A stretch of 7,721 nt of DNA from Candidatus Cellulosilyticum pullistercoris (lineage in GTDB: Bacteria; Bacillota; Clostridia; Lachnospirales; Cellulosilyticaceae), in NCBI GenBank assembly GCA_018883705.1, contig JAHLFQ010000142.1, forward strand, positions 1 through 7,721. Direction: 5' to 3'. Numbering within the stretch: the stretch's first letter is position 1; each line of letters starts with the position of its first letter. The translations under genes were made by a program, and so were the position numbers. The notes under the pieces were generated by a model. It had not been told where the DNA came from. It ran no database searches and was given only the letters and a program-made list of their open reading frames with translations. Positions 1-6,148 of the stretch are shown one piece after another.

Positions 1-907
1 GACCGACATATGTATAAATCATCCCTACAAAGATTTTTATTAAGTTCCTTTTATCAAGTTTAAGTGCTGTAATCTGAAAAATGATAAAGAAAATGATGAT
101 AGGAAGTATGGCAATAGCAACTTCTTCAAAATAGATCTCGAAGCCATGTACATAGGCAACTAATATATCTCTAATAGACGCATATTCTTGAACTACAAAA
201 GTAGATGAAGTGATACCAGAGGTATCATTAAAAATACCTAGAATTAGGACAGTAAGAATAGGACCAATTGAACAAAGGGCAACAAGACCGAAACTATCTT
301 CTTCGGAGGTTTTATCACCTCTAACAGATGCAAGACCGACACCAAGTGCCATAATAAATGGAACAGTTATAGGACCTGTTGTAACACCACCTGAATCAAA
401 TGCAATAGCAACGAAATTATTTGGAATAAGTGGTGAAAGTGCAAGAACGAATAAAAGGACATACATAGCAATTAAGATATAAGCGAGTTTTACTTGAAGA
501 TAAACACGGAAAAAAGATACAACAAGGAATATACCAACGCCAACTGCGACTGCAACAATGAGTACCATTGTATCAACAATAGGTGCAGTATCTGCTAGAA
601 CTCTAAGATCAGGTTCGGCCACGGTGATAACAACACCGAGTATAAAGCATATAAGTGCAATAAACCAAGTATTTCTTGATTTGGTTAAGTGGGAACCAAT
701 AGACTGACCGATGGACATCATTGAAATATCTGCCCCAAGTGTAAAAAATATCATACCTGCTATTAAAAGGACTGTACCAATAAGAAATAAAATCATTGAA
801 TTAATAGGAATATCAACTAGGGTAAAGCAAAGGGCAATAACGATTGCAGTGATAGGTATGACCGCGGAAAAAGCTTCTTTAAATTTAATGAGTAATTCAT
901 CTTTCAA
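1..907 (-). CDS. DUF1538 family membrane protein, 3' end beyond window
   Basis: Integral membrane protein of the DUF1538 family; its substrate is not established. About 302 N-terminal residues are visible, and the gene has no stop codon before the left edge. Hydrophobic segments lie near residues 13-30, 38-57, 81-97, 113-132, 141-160, 181-194 and 207-226, and another starts near 262. Family signatures are the AEPDL motif (97-101) and FDSGGVTTGP (170-179) followed by a polar-poor TVPF helix. From about residue 255 the sequence FEEVAIAILPI resembles the beginning of the protein (FKEAFSAVIPI), so a second DUF1538 repeat is starting; the full protein is probably about 500 residues. Start choice: the ribosome site AAAGAGGTGAT overlaps an in-frame ATG at 913 with no spacer, so the TTG at 907, five to seven bases downstream, is preferred. 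It is divergent from the U32 operon. Family call is firm; transport is inferred. Confidence 0.85.
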   Translation of the reverse strand, partial: MKDELLIKFKEAFSAVIPITAIVIALCFTLVDIPINSMILFLIGTVLLIAGMIFFTLGADISMMSIGQSIGSHLTKSRNTWFIALICFILGVVITVAEPDLRVLADTAPIVDTMVLIVAVAVGVGIFLVVSFFRVYLQVKLAYILIAMYVLLFVLALSPLIPNNFVAIAFDSGGVTTGPITVPFIMALGVGLASVRGDKTSEEDSFGLVALCSIGPILTVLILGIFNDTSGITSSTFVVQEYASIRDILVAYVHGFEIYFEEVAIAILPIIIFFIIFQITALKLDKRNLIKIFVGMIYTYVG

Positions 908-957
908 AAGCATCACCTCTTTCTATATTTTGTGCAGATTAACTACTATATAATAAT

Positions 958-986
958 AGCATAAATAAATTATAACTATTTTTCAA
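958..986 (-). promoter_or_regulatory. candidate promoter of the DUF1538 gene
   Basis: On the minus strand TTGAAA (981-986) is followed after 17 bases by TATGCT (958-963). This would start transcription near 951 and give a leader of about 45 bases carrying the AAAGAGGTGAT ribosome site. The -10 is only a 4/6 match and the region is very AT-rich, so chance matches are likely. Confidence 0.35.
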
Positions 987-1128
987 GTTTTAAAAAAATG
1001 TCTAAAGCTACCTTATAATGTAAAGATAAAGTTTATAGATGGATAAACAAATATAATAGAGAAATTGATTATAAATTTATAGAAATTCAATAAGCTAATA
1101 AATAGTGATATACATATATTTATTATAA

Positions 1129-1189
1129 TGAAGTATTTTTACACAAAGACCATACATTTTGTATCAGTAGCGATTGTATAAATACTTCA
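1129..1189. repeat. imperfect inverted repeat upstream of the U32 operon
   Basis: TGAAGTATTT (1129-1138) is the perfect reverse complement of AAATACTTCA (1180-1189). After one mismatch the pairing continues with TACA/TGTA. The interior contains a second small hairpin ATACA-TTT-TGTAT (1152-1164). No T-run follows, so it does not look like a terminator. It could be an operator or leader RNA structure. Confidence 0.5.
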
Positions 1190-1234
1190 AAATTGTAATA
1201 TCAGAGCATTAAAGCTTTAAAATGAAGTAAAACG

Positions 1235-1266
1235 CCTTATTTTAGCTTATGTAGGAGAGAATAAGG
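1235..1266 (+). promoter_or_regulatory. possible leader hairpin with a Shine-Dalgarno-like loop
   Basis: CCTTATT (1235-1241) pairs exactly with AATAAGG (1260-1266). The loop carries GTAGGAG (1251-1257), the best ribosome-site-like sequence before the U32 operon. It is followed by ATG ACT TAA (1269-1277), a two-codon reading frame in a different frame from the gene at 1295. A translational control leader is possible but unproven. Confidence 0.3.
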
Positions 1267-1294
1267 AAATGACTTAAGTTGGTATAAGATAGGG

Positions 1295-2254
1295 ATGGAA
1301 AAGAGTGAGAATAAAAGGGTTGATGTAGGAATAATTAGGAAAATCTCGGACACTCTAAGTGGTATAGGCAATTATGCTAGTAAGAAAAGTGAAAGGGGTT
1401 TATACAAAACAATGCAAAAGACAGAATGTATTAGTTTATGTGAAATCATGCATGACCTATATCAAAAAGAACCAAATGTAGAAAAGCTCATAGATAGGGC
1501 ATGTAAAGAGGCAGGCTTTAGTAAATGTGAACGTATTTATTTTGGTTCTTCTTTTTGTGGACAATATTTTTTAAATATGTCTAAGAAAGAAATAAACTTG
1601 CTTGTAGAAGCATGTAAGAAGCAGAATATTAAATTAACAATGGTGTTACCTATTTTTACAGAAAAGCATTTAGAAAGAGCTAAGAAAAAGATTGAATCAT
1701 ATATCAGTGAACTTAGAGAAGTATTAGATGAGGTGACAGTCAATGACTACGGCATGCTAGTGTATCTGCATACACATTATAGTCATCTCAAGTTAAATAT
1801 GGGGAGACTTTTTATGAAAGACTATAGAGACCCAAGATATGAAGACTATTTTAATCAGACACTAAAGCCCAAAGCTTTTACAACCTATTTAAAAAAGCTG
1901 GTTCAAGATTATCATATAGGAAGTATAGAATTTGACCCTAGTCATAAGTCAATTGATATGAGTGAGAAGCCAGAGGGGATTATTATTGCCCTATATACAC
2001 CCTATTGCTATGAGACGGTAGGACAAATTTGCCAGATGGCAGGAATCTCTCAGCCTATTGAAAAGAAGTTTCGACCTAATGAACCTTGTCAGCAAGAGTG
2101 TAATACACATAAAATTCATTATTTTATTGAGGAAGGCCATACCTGGCTTAAATTAGGACGAGCCATTTATTTTAAAAATGAGTCTTGTGAAATAAAAGGT
2201 GTCAATTGTATGCGTGTTATTTATAGTTTGCTAGATGGGGAGGTAGAACAATGA
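1295..2254 (+). CDS. U32-superfamily protein, UbiV-like partner
   Basis: A 319-residue protein annotated by similarity as U32 peptidase-like, but its cysteine layout resembles UbiV, the [4Fe-4S] protein that works with UbiU in oxygen-independent hydroxylation. IYFGSSFC (81-88) matches the position of the single N-terminal cluster cysteine of UbiV. C238, C265 and C269 match the later C...CxxxC set, although the gap between the first two is longer than in UbiV. Other shared features are VNDYG (149-153) and WLKLGRAIY (284-292) near the end. No protease catalytic motif was recognised. The start is uncertain: ATG 1295 has only AGGG directly against it, while Met40 (ATG 1412) would remove a basic, serine-rich 39-residue extension and better fit the UbiV length but has GAAAGGGG 13 bases away. 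The stop overlaps the next start (ATGA), so the two products are probably made in equal amounts and form a heterodimer. The substrate is unknown. Confidence 0.75.
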   Translation: MEKSENKRVDVGIIRKISDTLSGIGNYASKKSERGLYKTMQKTECISLCEIMHDLYQKEPNVEKLIDRACKEAGFSKCERIYFGSSFCGQYFLNMSKKEINLLVEACKKQNIKLTMVLPIFTEKHLERAKKKIESYISELREVLDEVTVNDYGMLVYLHTHYSHLKLNMGRLFMKDYRDPRYEDYFNQTLKPKAFTTYLKKLVQDYHIGSIEFDPSHKSIDMSEKPEGIIIALYTPYCYETVGQICQMAGISQPIEKKFRPNEPCQQECNTHKIHYFIEEGHTWLKLGRAIYFKNESCEIKGVNCMRVIYSLLDGEVEQ

Positions 2255-3210
2255 AAGCACTAGTACCACTTAATAATACTGAGCATATTGATGATTATAT
2301 TAAAGCAGGAGCAGGTGAGTTTTATATTGGTTTTTATGACGAGGCTTGGCGTGAAAAATTTGGAGACTACGCCGATATTAATCGTCTAACAGGTTTTAGA
2401 AAAAATGCTAATCCTTATAACTTAGAAGAAGTCATTAAAATTATTAATAAAGTTAAAGAAAAAGGAGTTATGATTTATGTAACTTTTAATGCCAATTTAT
2501 ATGCTGAGGCCTATCTAGAATATATAGAAAACTATATGAAAAAGCTTAAGGAAGCTACTGATCTAGATGGTGTTATTGTTTCGTGTCCGGAACTAGTAGA
2601 GATTGCAACCAAATTGGGAATCAATGTAGTAATTAGTACGATAAGTGGCGTATATAACTCTGATATTGCGAAATTTTATAGAGATTTAGGTGCTAAACGT
2701 ATTATTTTACCGAGAGATTTATCGACCTCAGAAATTGAAGCAATTGTTAAAGCTGTACCTGATGTAGAATATGAAATTTTTATGATGCGCAATGGATGTC
2801 GTTACTCAGATGGAAATTGTCTAGGATTTCATCGTAGCGAAAAAAGTGCAATTTGTGGCTGCATAAGTGGTGCAGGGCGCAACTTACATTTAGAAGGAAA
2901 TGATTTTAAAACCAGACATGAGGTAGAGTTAAATGATATTATTTATACTCAGTCTTTTCATAGTAATGCCTGTGGTTTATGTTCGATCTATCGCTTTGTT
3001 AAACTAGGAATTGCAGCGGCAAAAATTGTAGGACGTTCGGATGAATGGCAGTACATTTGTAGAGATATTAATCTTGTTAAACAAAATGTAGAAATAGCTA
3101 AAGCATGTCAATCAGAGGAAGAGTATTTAGATAAAATGATTTCACCAGAGGATAGTGCACTGATGTGCAAACTAGGTCTTTCTTGTTATTATCCAGAGAT
3201 AAGATTTTAA
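2251..3210 (+). CDS. U32-family protein, UbiU-like partner
   Basis: A 319-residue U32-family (PF01136-type) protein with a TIM-barrel-like pattern of strands such as GEFYIGF (22-28), VMIYVTFNANLY (73-84) and RIILPRDLS (150-158). The U32 core NGCRYSDGNC (181-190) replaces the usual GALCxSxSGxC, and ACGLC...GI...KIVGR (240-262) corresponds to the family DLC...GI...KIEGR. Candidate cluster cysteines are C183, C190, C202 (or C204) and C241 (or C244). The spacings C183-C190 (7) and C202-C241 (39) equal those I recall for UbiU of E. coli (169/176 and 193/232). A radical or hydroxylation role with an iron-sulfur cluster is therefore more likely than proteolysis, as in UbiU, RlhA and TrhP. GGGGAGGT lies 8 bases before the ATG, which overlaps the upstream stop in ATGA. 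Transcription ends at the hairpin just after the stop. The substrate may be an RNA base or an aromatic compound; neither is shown. Confidence 0.82.
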   Translation: MKALVPLNNTEHIDDYIKAGAGEFYIGFYDEAWREKFGDYADINRLTGFRKNANPYNLEEVIKIINKVKEKGVMIYVTFNANLYAEAYLEYIENYMKKLKEATDLDGVIVSCPELVEIATKLGINVVISTISGVYNSDIAKFYRDLGAKRIILPRDLSTSEIEAIVKAVPDVEYEIFMMRNGCRYSDGNCLGFHRSEKSAICGCISGAGRNLHLEGNDFKTRHEVELNDIIYTQSFHSNACGLCSIYRFVKLGIAAAKIVGRSDEWQYICRDINLVKQNVEIAKACQSEEEYLDKMISPEDSALMCKLGLSCYYPEIRF

Positions 3211-3256
3211 AAGTATATGGCTCATCTTATAAAGAAAGATGAGCCGTATACTTTTT
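3209..3256. terminator. bidirectional terminator shared by the U32 operon and the lysR gene
   Basis: A 20-base arm (3209-3228) pairs with 3236-3255, with only one G-U type position, around a 7-base loop. The GC-rich core is GGCTCATCTT/AAGATGAGCC, followed by a T-run on the plus strand (3252-3256) and ACTTTT on the minus strand. It begins inside the stop codon of the U32 gene. The lysR stop codon (3227-3229) sits at the tip, and the right arm encodes the last LysR residues. Confidence 0.85.
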
Positions 3257-4132
3257 AAGTTCATTGATAAAACATTCTGCAGCATAAGAAGGTGGGATAG
3301 CCTTTGGCAAAATATATGAGAAGTGCCGACGAAAATGATCCTCTAATGGATAAATAGAAATCTGATTTTGACTTGCAGGAAGTTTAGCTACAATATGAGA
3401 AATAACGGTAACACCTAAGCCATTTCTAACAGATTCAATAATGGCATAATTACTTCCCATAGTCATAATTTGTTTAGGGGTAATTTCATAGCTTGATAAA
3501 AATAAGTCTACATATTCTTTAGTACCAGAACCACCTTCGCGAATAATCCAGCGAGAGTCTTTTAAAGTATTAATGATAAAGTTTTTATCTTTTAGTGATA
3601 AATTTTGATTAGGTATGTATGGAAGTGCTAGTACTAAGTGGTCTTCTAAAATATACTCTTGCACAAATTGATTAGAAGAAGCTGAACCTTCTATAAGCCC
3701 AATGTCTAATGCTAAGGATTTGACTTGTTCAGCAATAACAGATGTATTATCAATGTATACTTCCATCTCGATATCTGGATATTTTTCAAAAAAGGTAGCC
3801 AAGAAAGCAGGTAAAATATATTCGCCAATGGTTAAGCTGGCGCCAATACGCAAATGACCTTTTAGAGTTGGAATATTGTTATGTATGTCTAAGCTAATTT
3901 CTTCAGTAAGTTGTAAGATTTTCTTTGCGTATTGATAAAGCTGTTCACCACTTTCTGTAATAATAATGTTTTTTTGTTTAACAGATCGATGAATTAAGAT
4001 GGTTTGAAAACGATTTTCTAAATTTTTTACATGCGCACTAACACTTGGTTGAGAGAGGTGAAGAAGTTCCCCTGCTCTAGTAAAATTCTTACATTCAACA
4101 ACAGTTATAAAGGTTTTTAACTCTTCAAACAT
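3227..4132 (-). CDS. LysR-family transcriptional regulator, CysL/YeiE-like
   Basis: A 301-residue LysR-type regulator, normal length for the family. The N-terminal winged helix-turn-helix occupies about residues 1-60, with FTRAGELLHLSQPSVSAHVKNLE-like recognition helices at 17-39. A linker helix follows, then the two-lobe effector domain from about 92 to 295. GASLTIGEYILP (97-108) and REGGSGT (198-204) are characteristic of the CysL/YeiE group, whose members respond to sulfur or related anions. The ATG at 4132 is chosen because AAAGGAG lies a few bases upstream and the HTH begins there as usual; an in-frame ATG at 4186 would add 18 unrelated residues and run through the operator candidate. 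It is divergent from a YeiH-type transporter, the arrangement of yeiE-yeiH in enterobacteria, so it probably controls that gene and itself. The effector is inferred. Its 3' end forms half of the terminator hairpin. Confidence 0.9.
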   Translation of the reverse strand: MFEELKTFITVVECKNFTRAGELLHLSQPSVSAHVKNLENRFQTILIHRSVKQKNIIITESGEQLYQYAKKILQLTEEISLDIHNNIPTLKGHLRIGASLTIGEYILPAFLATFFEKYPDIEMEVYIDNTSVIAEQVKSLALDIGLIEGSASSNQFVQEYILEDHLVLALPYIPNQNLSLKDKNFIINTLKDSRWIIREGGSGTKEYVDLFLSSYEITPKQIMTMGSNYAIIESVRNGLGVTVISHIVAKLPASQNQISIYPLEDHFRRHFSYILPKAIPPSYAAECFINELKKYTAHLSL

Positions 4133-4147
4133 GATGCTTCTCCTTTG

Positions 4148-4178
4148 TATCAAATCATAATCATTAGAAAATTTGATA
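4148..4178. promoter_or_regulatory. candidate LysR operator, 8-bp perfect inverted repeat
   Basis: TATCAAAT (4148-4155) and ATTTGATA (4171-4178) are perfect reverse complements, with half-site centres 23 bp apart, about two helical turns. The site lies just upstream of the lysR ribosome site and overlaps candidate promoter boxes for both directions. This fits autorepression by a LysR-type regulator. AT-richness raises the chance of coincidence. Confidence 0.5.
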
Positions 4179-4228
4179 ATAACCATTTTATATATTTATT
4201 TTATTTATCATCATACCCTAATTATAAT
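4173..4228 (+). promoter_or_regulatory. candidate promoter region of the yeiH-like gene
   Basis: Two readings are possible. TTGATA (4173-4178), 18 bases, TATTTT (4197-4202) would place the -35 box on the right operator half-site. Alternatively a perfect TATAAT (4223-4228) has only a poor -35 (TTTATT, 4200-4205), as expected of an activator-dependent promoter. For lysR on the opposite strand a TATGAT -10 (4154-4159) is possible. Confidence 0.3.
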
Positions 4229-4288
4229 TGTGATGTAAACCATATATGGGAAAGAATGATAAATAAACATAGAAGTGAAGTGACTAAG

Positions 4289-5296
4289 ATGAAAGATATA
4301 AAAAAAATATTACCAGGACTAATCGTGTCTATTGGTATAGGATTAATAAGTTTGTTTTTAGCAAAATTTATTCCTAAACTAGGTGCAGCAACGATAGCTA
4401 TTTTCTTAGGAATGTTTGTAGGGAATTTGTTTTTGGGACAGGAAGTATTTCAAAAAGGTTATAAGTTTGCAGAATCAGACTTACTAGCTTATTCCATTGT
4501 ACTTTTAGGTGGAACCATTAGTATGTCTACTTTAATGGAATTAGGATGGAATGGGTTAATCTTTATTATGTTACAAATGTCAGTGACCATTGTAGCAGCT
4601 TTATACATAGGCAAAAAGCTAGGTTTTAGTGATAATTTTAGATATTTAATGGCAAGTGGAAATGCCGTATGTGGTTCATCAGCCATTGCAGCAACAGCGC
4701 CTGTCATTGATGCGGATGATAAAGAAAAAGGAATTGCCATTACTATGGTTAATGTAACGGGTATTTTCTTAATGTTCATTATCCCAGTAGTAACGGATTT
4801 ATTGTATGGTCATGAAACGATAAAAACGTCAGCTATGACAGGTGGGATTTTACAGTCAGTTGGTCAAGTAGTAGCTAGTGGTGCTATGGTTAGTGAACCT
4901 GTTAAGGATCTTGCTACGTTATTTAAGATTTTACGTGTCATCTTATTAGTGGTTGTTGTCTTTATATTAGGACAGCTCAAGCATCAATCAGACAATAAGA
5001 ATGTTAAGAAAGAAACAGAAGATATTAAGGTAGGAAGAGTAAAAATACCTTGGTATGTCATTGGATTTTTTGTGATGTGTATCATTTCAACGATTCATTT
5101 GATTCCAACAGGTGTTTCAGCCATTTTTAAAAGCGTAAGTAATTATTTTGAAGTGATTGCTTTAGCAGCAATTGGGCTTAAAGTTAATGTAAGGGATTTG
5201 ATTAGGCAAGGAAAAGCAGTTTCTTTATATGGCATGTTTATTGGATGTGTTCAATTAGCATGCGCCATAATACTCATTACTTTCTTATTTAATTAA
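4289..5296 (+). CDS. YeiH/UPF0324 family putative sulfate or sulfite exporter
   Basis: A 335-residue polytopic membrane protein of the UPF0324 (YeiH, Cons_hypoth698) family, close to the usual length of about 340-350. About nine or ten hydrophobic segments are visible, for example near 8-26, 32-50, 65-80, 90-107, 152-171, 213-229, 254-273, 285-298 and 311-333. Family signatures are GNAVCGSSAIAA (124-135), GGILQSVGQVVASG (185-198) and the KILRV stretch (213-217). A basic loop at 230-252 is probably cytoplasmic. Relatives such as TauZ are proposed to export sulfate from sulfonate breakdown; direct transport evidence is limited. ATG 4289 is chosen because GAAGTGA lies 5 bases upstream and the hydrophobic region begins soon after. 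ATG 4256 would add 11 polar residues, and 4145 would overlap the operator. Divergent transcription from a CysL/YeiE-like regulator supports a role in sulfur anion handling. Confidence 0.87.
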   Translation: MKDIKKILPGLIVSIGIGLISLFLAKFIPKLGAATIAIFLGMFVGNLFLGQEVFQKGYKFAESDLLAYSIVLLGGTISMSTLMELGWNGLIFIMLQMSVTIVAALYIGKKLGFSDNFRYLMASGNAVCGSSAIAATAPVIDADDKEKGIAITMVNVTGIFLMFIIPVVTDLLYGHETIKTSAMTGGILQSVGQVVASGAMVSEPVKDLATLFKILRVILLVVVVFILGQLKHQSDNKNVKKETEDIKVGRVKIPWYVIGFFVMCIISTIHLIPTGVSAIFKSVSNYFEVIALAAIGLKVNVRDLIRQGKAVSLYGMFIGCVQLACAIILITFLFN

Positions 5297-5311
5297 CAGT
5301 TCTATTTTATG

Positions 5312-5340
5312 TTGCATGAAGCATTATTTTATAGGATAAT
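5312..5340 (+). promoter_or_regulatory. candidate promoter of the HAD hydrolase gene
   Basis: TTGCAT (5312-5317) is followed after exactly 17 bases by GATAAT (5335-5340), a 4/6 and a 5/6 match. The predicted start near 5347 leaves a 30-35 base leader with GAGGAAAG before the ATG at 5381. Confidence 0.5.
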
Positions 5341-5347
5341 AAAATAA
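5324..5347. repeat. AT-only inverted repeat over the HAD promoter
   Basis: TTATTTTAT (5324-5332) pairs perfectly with ATAAAATAA (5339-5347) around AGGATA. It covers the candidate -10 box. There is no T-run after it, so a terminator for the yeiH-like gene is doubtful; an operator or chance AT symmetry are alternatives. Confidence 0.35.
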
Positions 5348-5380
5348 AGTTTACTAATAACGGAAAATGAGGAAAGACAT

Positions 5381-6028
5381 ATGATAGAAGCTGTTGTATT
5401 TGATATGGATGGTGTACTTTTTGATACAGAAAGATTAGTAATGGAATGCTGGAGAAAGATTGCAAGTACAATGGATATTTGTGATATTGACAGTATACTT
5501 CATGCTTGCATTGGAGCCAATAAAAAAGCAACCCAAGCTATATTCTTAGAAAGACTTGGCGAAGACTTTAATTTTAATCACTTTGATACACAAGCTCATG
5601 ATATTTTTGTTAAGCAAGTAGAAGAAGAAGGGCTACCTATTAAGTTAGGTGTATGCGAATTACTTGAGTATTTAAAAGAAGCTGGCATTAAAATTGGTTT
5701 AGCTTCTTCTACTTATGAAAAAGAAGTACGTTCTCATTTAAAACGTGCAGGAATCGCAGATTATTTTGAAGTGATTGTAGGTGGAGATATGGTTAAGGCA
5801 AGTAAACCTGATCCAGAAATCTATTTAACAGCTTGTAAAAAATTAGGTGTGGAGCCAAGGCATGCTATTGCCATAGAAGATTCTCATAATGGCGTACGTT
5901 CAGCTTCATCAGCAGGACTAAGAACGATTATGGTGCCAGATCTTTTACCAGAGACGGAAGAGATAAAAGCTTTACTGTATAAAAAGTGTGATTCCTTATT
6001 AGAAGTCATGCAACATTTACAGGAATAA
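5381..6028 (+). CDS. HAD-superfamily hydrolase, beta-phosphoglucomutase/phosphatase-like
   Basis: A 215-residue cytoplasmic HAD hydrolase of subfamily IA, usual length. Motif I is FDMDGVLFDTE (7-17) with nucleophile Asp8 and acid/base Asp10. A helical cap follows at about 17-85. Motif II is LASST (108-111, with Ser109/Ser110). Motif III Lys142 lies in SKPDPEIY (141-148). Motif IV is IEDSHNG (165-171) with the metal-binding Glu166 and Asp167. All catalytic residues are present, so it should be active on a small phosphate ester, either as a phosphatase or as a phosphomutase of the beta-phosphoglucomutase kind. Sequence alone does not decide the substrate, and no sugar-utilisation gene stands next to it. 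The ATG is supported by GAGGAAAG about 5 bases upstream. It has its own candidate promoter and is separated from serS by the T-box leader, so it appears to be a single-gene unit. Confidence 0.9.
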   Translation: MIEAVVFDMDGVLFDTERLVMECWRKIASTMDICDIDSILHACIGANKKATQAIFLERLGEDFNFNHFDTQAHDIFVKQVEEEGLPIKLGVCELLEYLKEAGIKIGLASSTYEKEVRSHLKRAGIADYFEVIVGGDMVKASKPDPEIYLTACKKLGVEPRHAIAIEDSHNGVRSASSAGLRTIMVPDLLPETEEIKALLYKKCDSLLEVMQHLQE

Positions 6029-6068
6029 ATTACCAGATGGTATTATTTGAAAGAAAACAAGATTTTAC

Positions 6069-6097
6069 TTGTATCTTATAGAAAAAAACAATATAAT
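6069..6097 (+). promoter_or_regulatory. candidate promoter of the T-box-serS transcript
   Basis: TTGTAT (6069-6074), 17 bases, then a perfect TATAAT (6092-6097). Transcription would begin near 6104, upstream of the base of T-box stem I at 6149, as it must. Before it, 6029-6068 holds only a weak 4-bp hairpin (TACC/GGTA, 6031-6042) and no clear terminator for the HAD gene. Confidence 0.6.
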
Positions 6098-6148
6098 AAA
6101 GAAAATGCAAAAAAACATAAAGCAAAATAGGCGTTTGACAAAAGCTAC

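Larger units (their letters stand above)
908..1294. other. divergent intergenic region, AT-rich, no gene seen
   Basis: This stretch of almost 390 bases separates the DUF1538 gene from the U32 pair. It holds many TATAAT-like hexamers (1014-1019, 1052-1057, 1124-1129), none with a good -35 box. The best-spaced plus-strand promoter candidate is TTGTAA (1193-1198), 17 bases, TTTAAA (1216-1221), which is weak. It overlaps the 12-bp palindrome TTAAAGCTTTAA (1209-1220). A small inverted repeat GTTTAT/ATAAAC occurs at 1031-1048. Two larger hairpins are listed separately. No convincing coding sequence is present. Confidence 0.6.

Noticed and set aside
210..953. Plus-strand ORFs at 210-482 and 711-953
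   Set aside because: They lie antisense to the DUF1538 gene, have no ribosome site and no family resemblance.
1128..1181. 17-codon ORF (MKYFYTKTIHFVSVAIV)
   Set aside because: It has no ribosome site and lies within the inverted repeat; probably chance.
1295..3210. Protease function for the two U32 proteins
   Set aside because: No protease catalytic motif is recognisable, and the cysteine pattern points to iron-sulfur proteins of the UbiU/UbiV kind; the peptidase name is a legacy label.
4133..4186. Upstream start (4186) for the LysR protein
   Set aside because: It adds 18 residues before the conserved HTH start and lacks a ribosome site; AAAGGAG supports ATG at 4132.
4145..4288. Long N-terminal extension of the YeiH-like protein from 4145
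   Set aside because: The extension runs through the operator and promoter region and has no family counterpart.
6135..6140. Perfect TTGACA as -35 box for serS
   Set aside because: A start from it would fall around 6165, inside stem I and after the 5' arm 6149-6155, which would break the T-box. The nearest TATAAA is only 12 bases away. The 6069-6097 promoter fits better.
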